A stretch of DNA of 13,093 bases from Fusobacteriota bacterium (GTDB lineage Bacteria; Fusobacteriota; Fusobacteriia; JAPLKR01): NCBI GenBank assembly GCA_026387965.1, contig JAPLKR010000003.1, positions 1 through 13,093 of the forward strand, read 5' to 3'. A program made the position numbers and the translations under genes. Positions 12,925-13,093 of the stretch are shown one piece after another; the first letter of the stretch is position 1, and the number at the start of each line of letters is the position of its first letter. The notes below the pieces were generated by a model. That model was not told where the DNA came from, made no database searches, and was given only the letters and a program-made list of their open reading frames with translations.

Positions 12925-13093
12925 ATATCCATTTTACCATAGAAGAGCGCGAAAGTATACAGATGATGCTTGCCCGAGGAGAAAATCAAACAAGTATAGC
13001 GGAAAATCTTAATCGCAGTAAAAGCACTATAAGTCGAGAGTTAATAAGAAATAGTCTGAACGGCAATTATAGTACACTCAAAGCAGAAAAGCT
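12918..13093 (+). CDS. IS30-family transposase, N-terminal part (runs off the window)
   Basis: The ATG at 12918 has AAGGAG 10 nt upstream and opens a frame that continues past the window end (58 codons visible). The visible protein, starting MSYIHFTIEERESIQMML, carries the IS30-type N-terminal helix-turn-helix: EERESIQMMLARGENQTSIA, then LNRSKSTISRELIRN. The DDE catalytic part would lie to the right, so whether the gene is intact cannot be judged. The element's left end lies somewhere between the cluster promoter and about 12850, but I cannot fix it. With the wreckage at 5.7-8.5 kb it brackets the peptide cluster. Confidence 0.88.
   Translation, partial: MSYIHFTIEERESIQMMLARGENQTSIAENLNRSKSTISRELIRNSLNGNYSTLKAEK

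Overview
The window looks like AT-rich chromosomal DNA from a diderm bacterium with Firmicutes-like housekeeping genes, most probably a member of the Fusobacteriota (Fusobacterium, Cetobacterium, Psychrilyobacter or a relative). The reasons are a fused GshA-GshB glutathione enzyme and a CvfB-type S1 protein beside a secreted beta-barrel-like outer-membrane protein, plus strong AGGAG ribosome sites. This assignment is an inference; nothing in the window names the organism.

Left part (1-4700): the tail of an rRNA operon (tRNA-Met(CAU), 5S rRNA, terminator), then a plus-strand operon with its own promoter: bifunctional glutathione synthetase, a THUMP-type RlmL-like RNA methyltransferase, a CvfB-like S1 RNA-binding protein, a tiny basic Pro/Lys-rich protein, and a strong hairpin terminator. 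Next comes about 1.1 kb of poorly coding DNA with one 55-codon orphan gene and some possible gene debris.

Middle (5.7-8.47 kb): three layers of transposon wreckage. A frameshifted IS1182-like transposase is cut by an IS3-family (IS150-like) element, whose orfB has lost the segment with the catalytic Glu. That element is followed by a second IS3-type orfB with two in-frame stops.

Right part (8.47-12.75 kb, minus strand): a RiPP-type gene cluster. A good sigma70 promoter (12726-12754) drives a Cys-rich precursor, a radical SAM/SPASM maturase and five more precursors, ending at a 16-bp hairpin. A second unit carries another precursor, a secreted outer-membrane barrel protein whose ribosome site overlaps the precursor stop codon, an eighth precursor, and a ninth that is cut off after 13 codons by the IS end. 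All precursors share an N-terminal (M)LKVYG-like leader and then diverge into Cys-rich cores (93 Cys in 549 residues over the eight intact ones). They resemble what I recall as the 'Clo7bot' family of Cys-rich peptides with a dedicated radical SAM/SPASM maturase. The expected chemistry is thioether formation or a similar radical modification of several substrates by one enzyme. No transporter, peptidase or obvious immunity gene is present, and the cluster is bracketed by the IS wreckage on the left and the start of an IS30-type transposase on the right (12918 to the window end).
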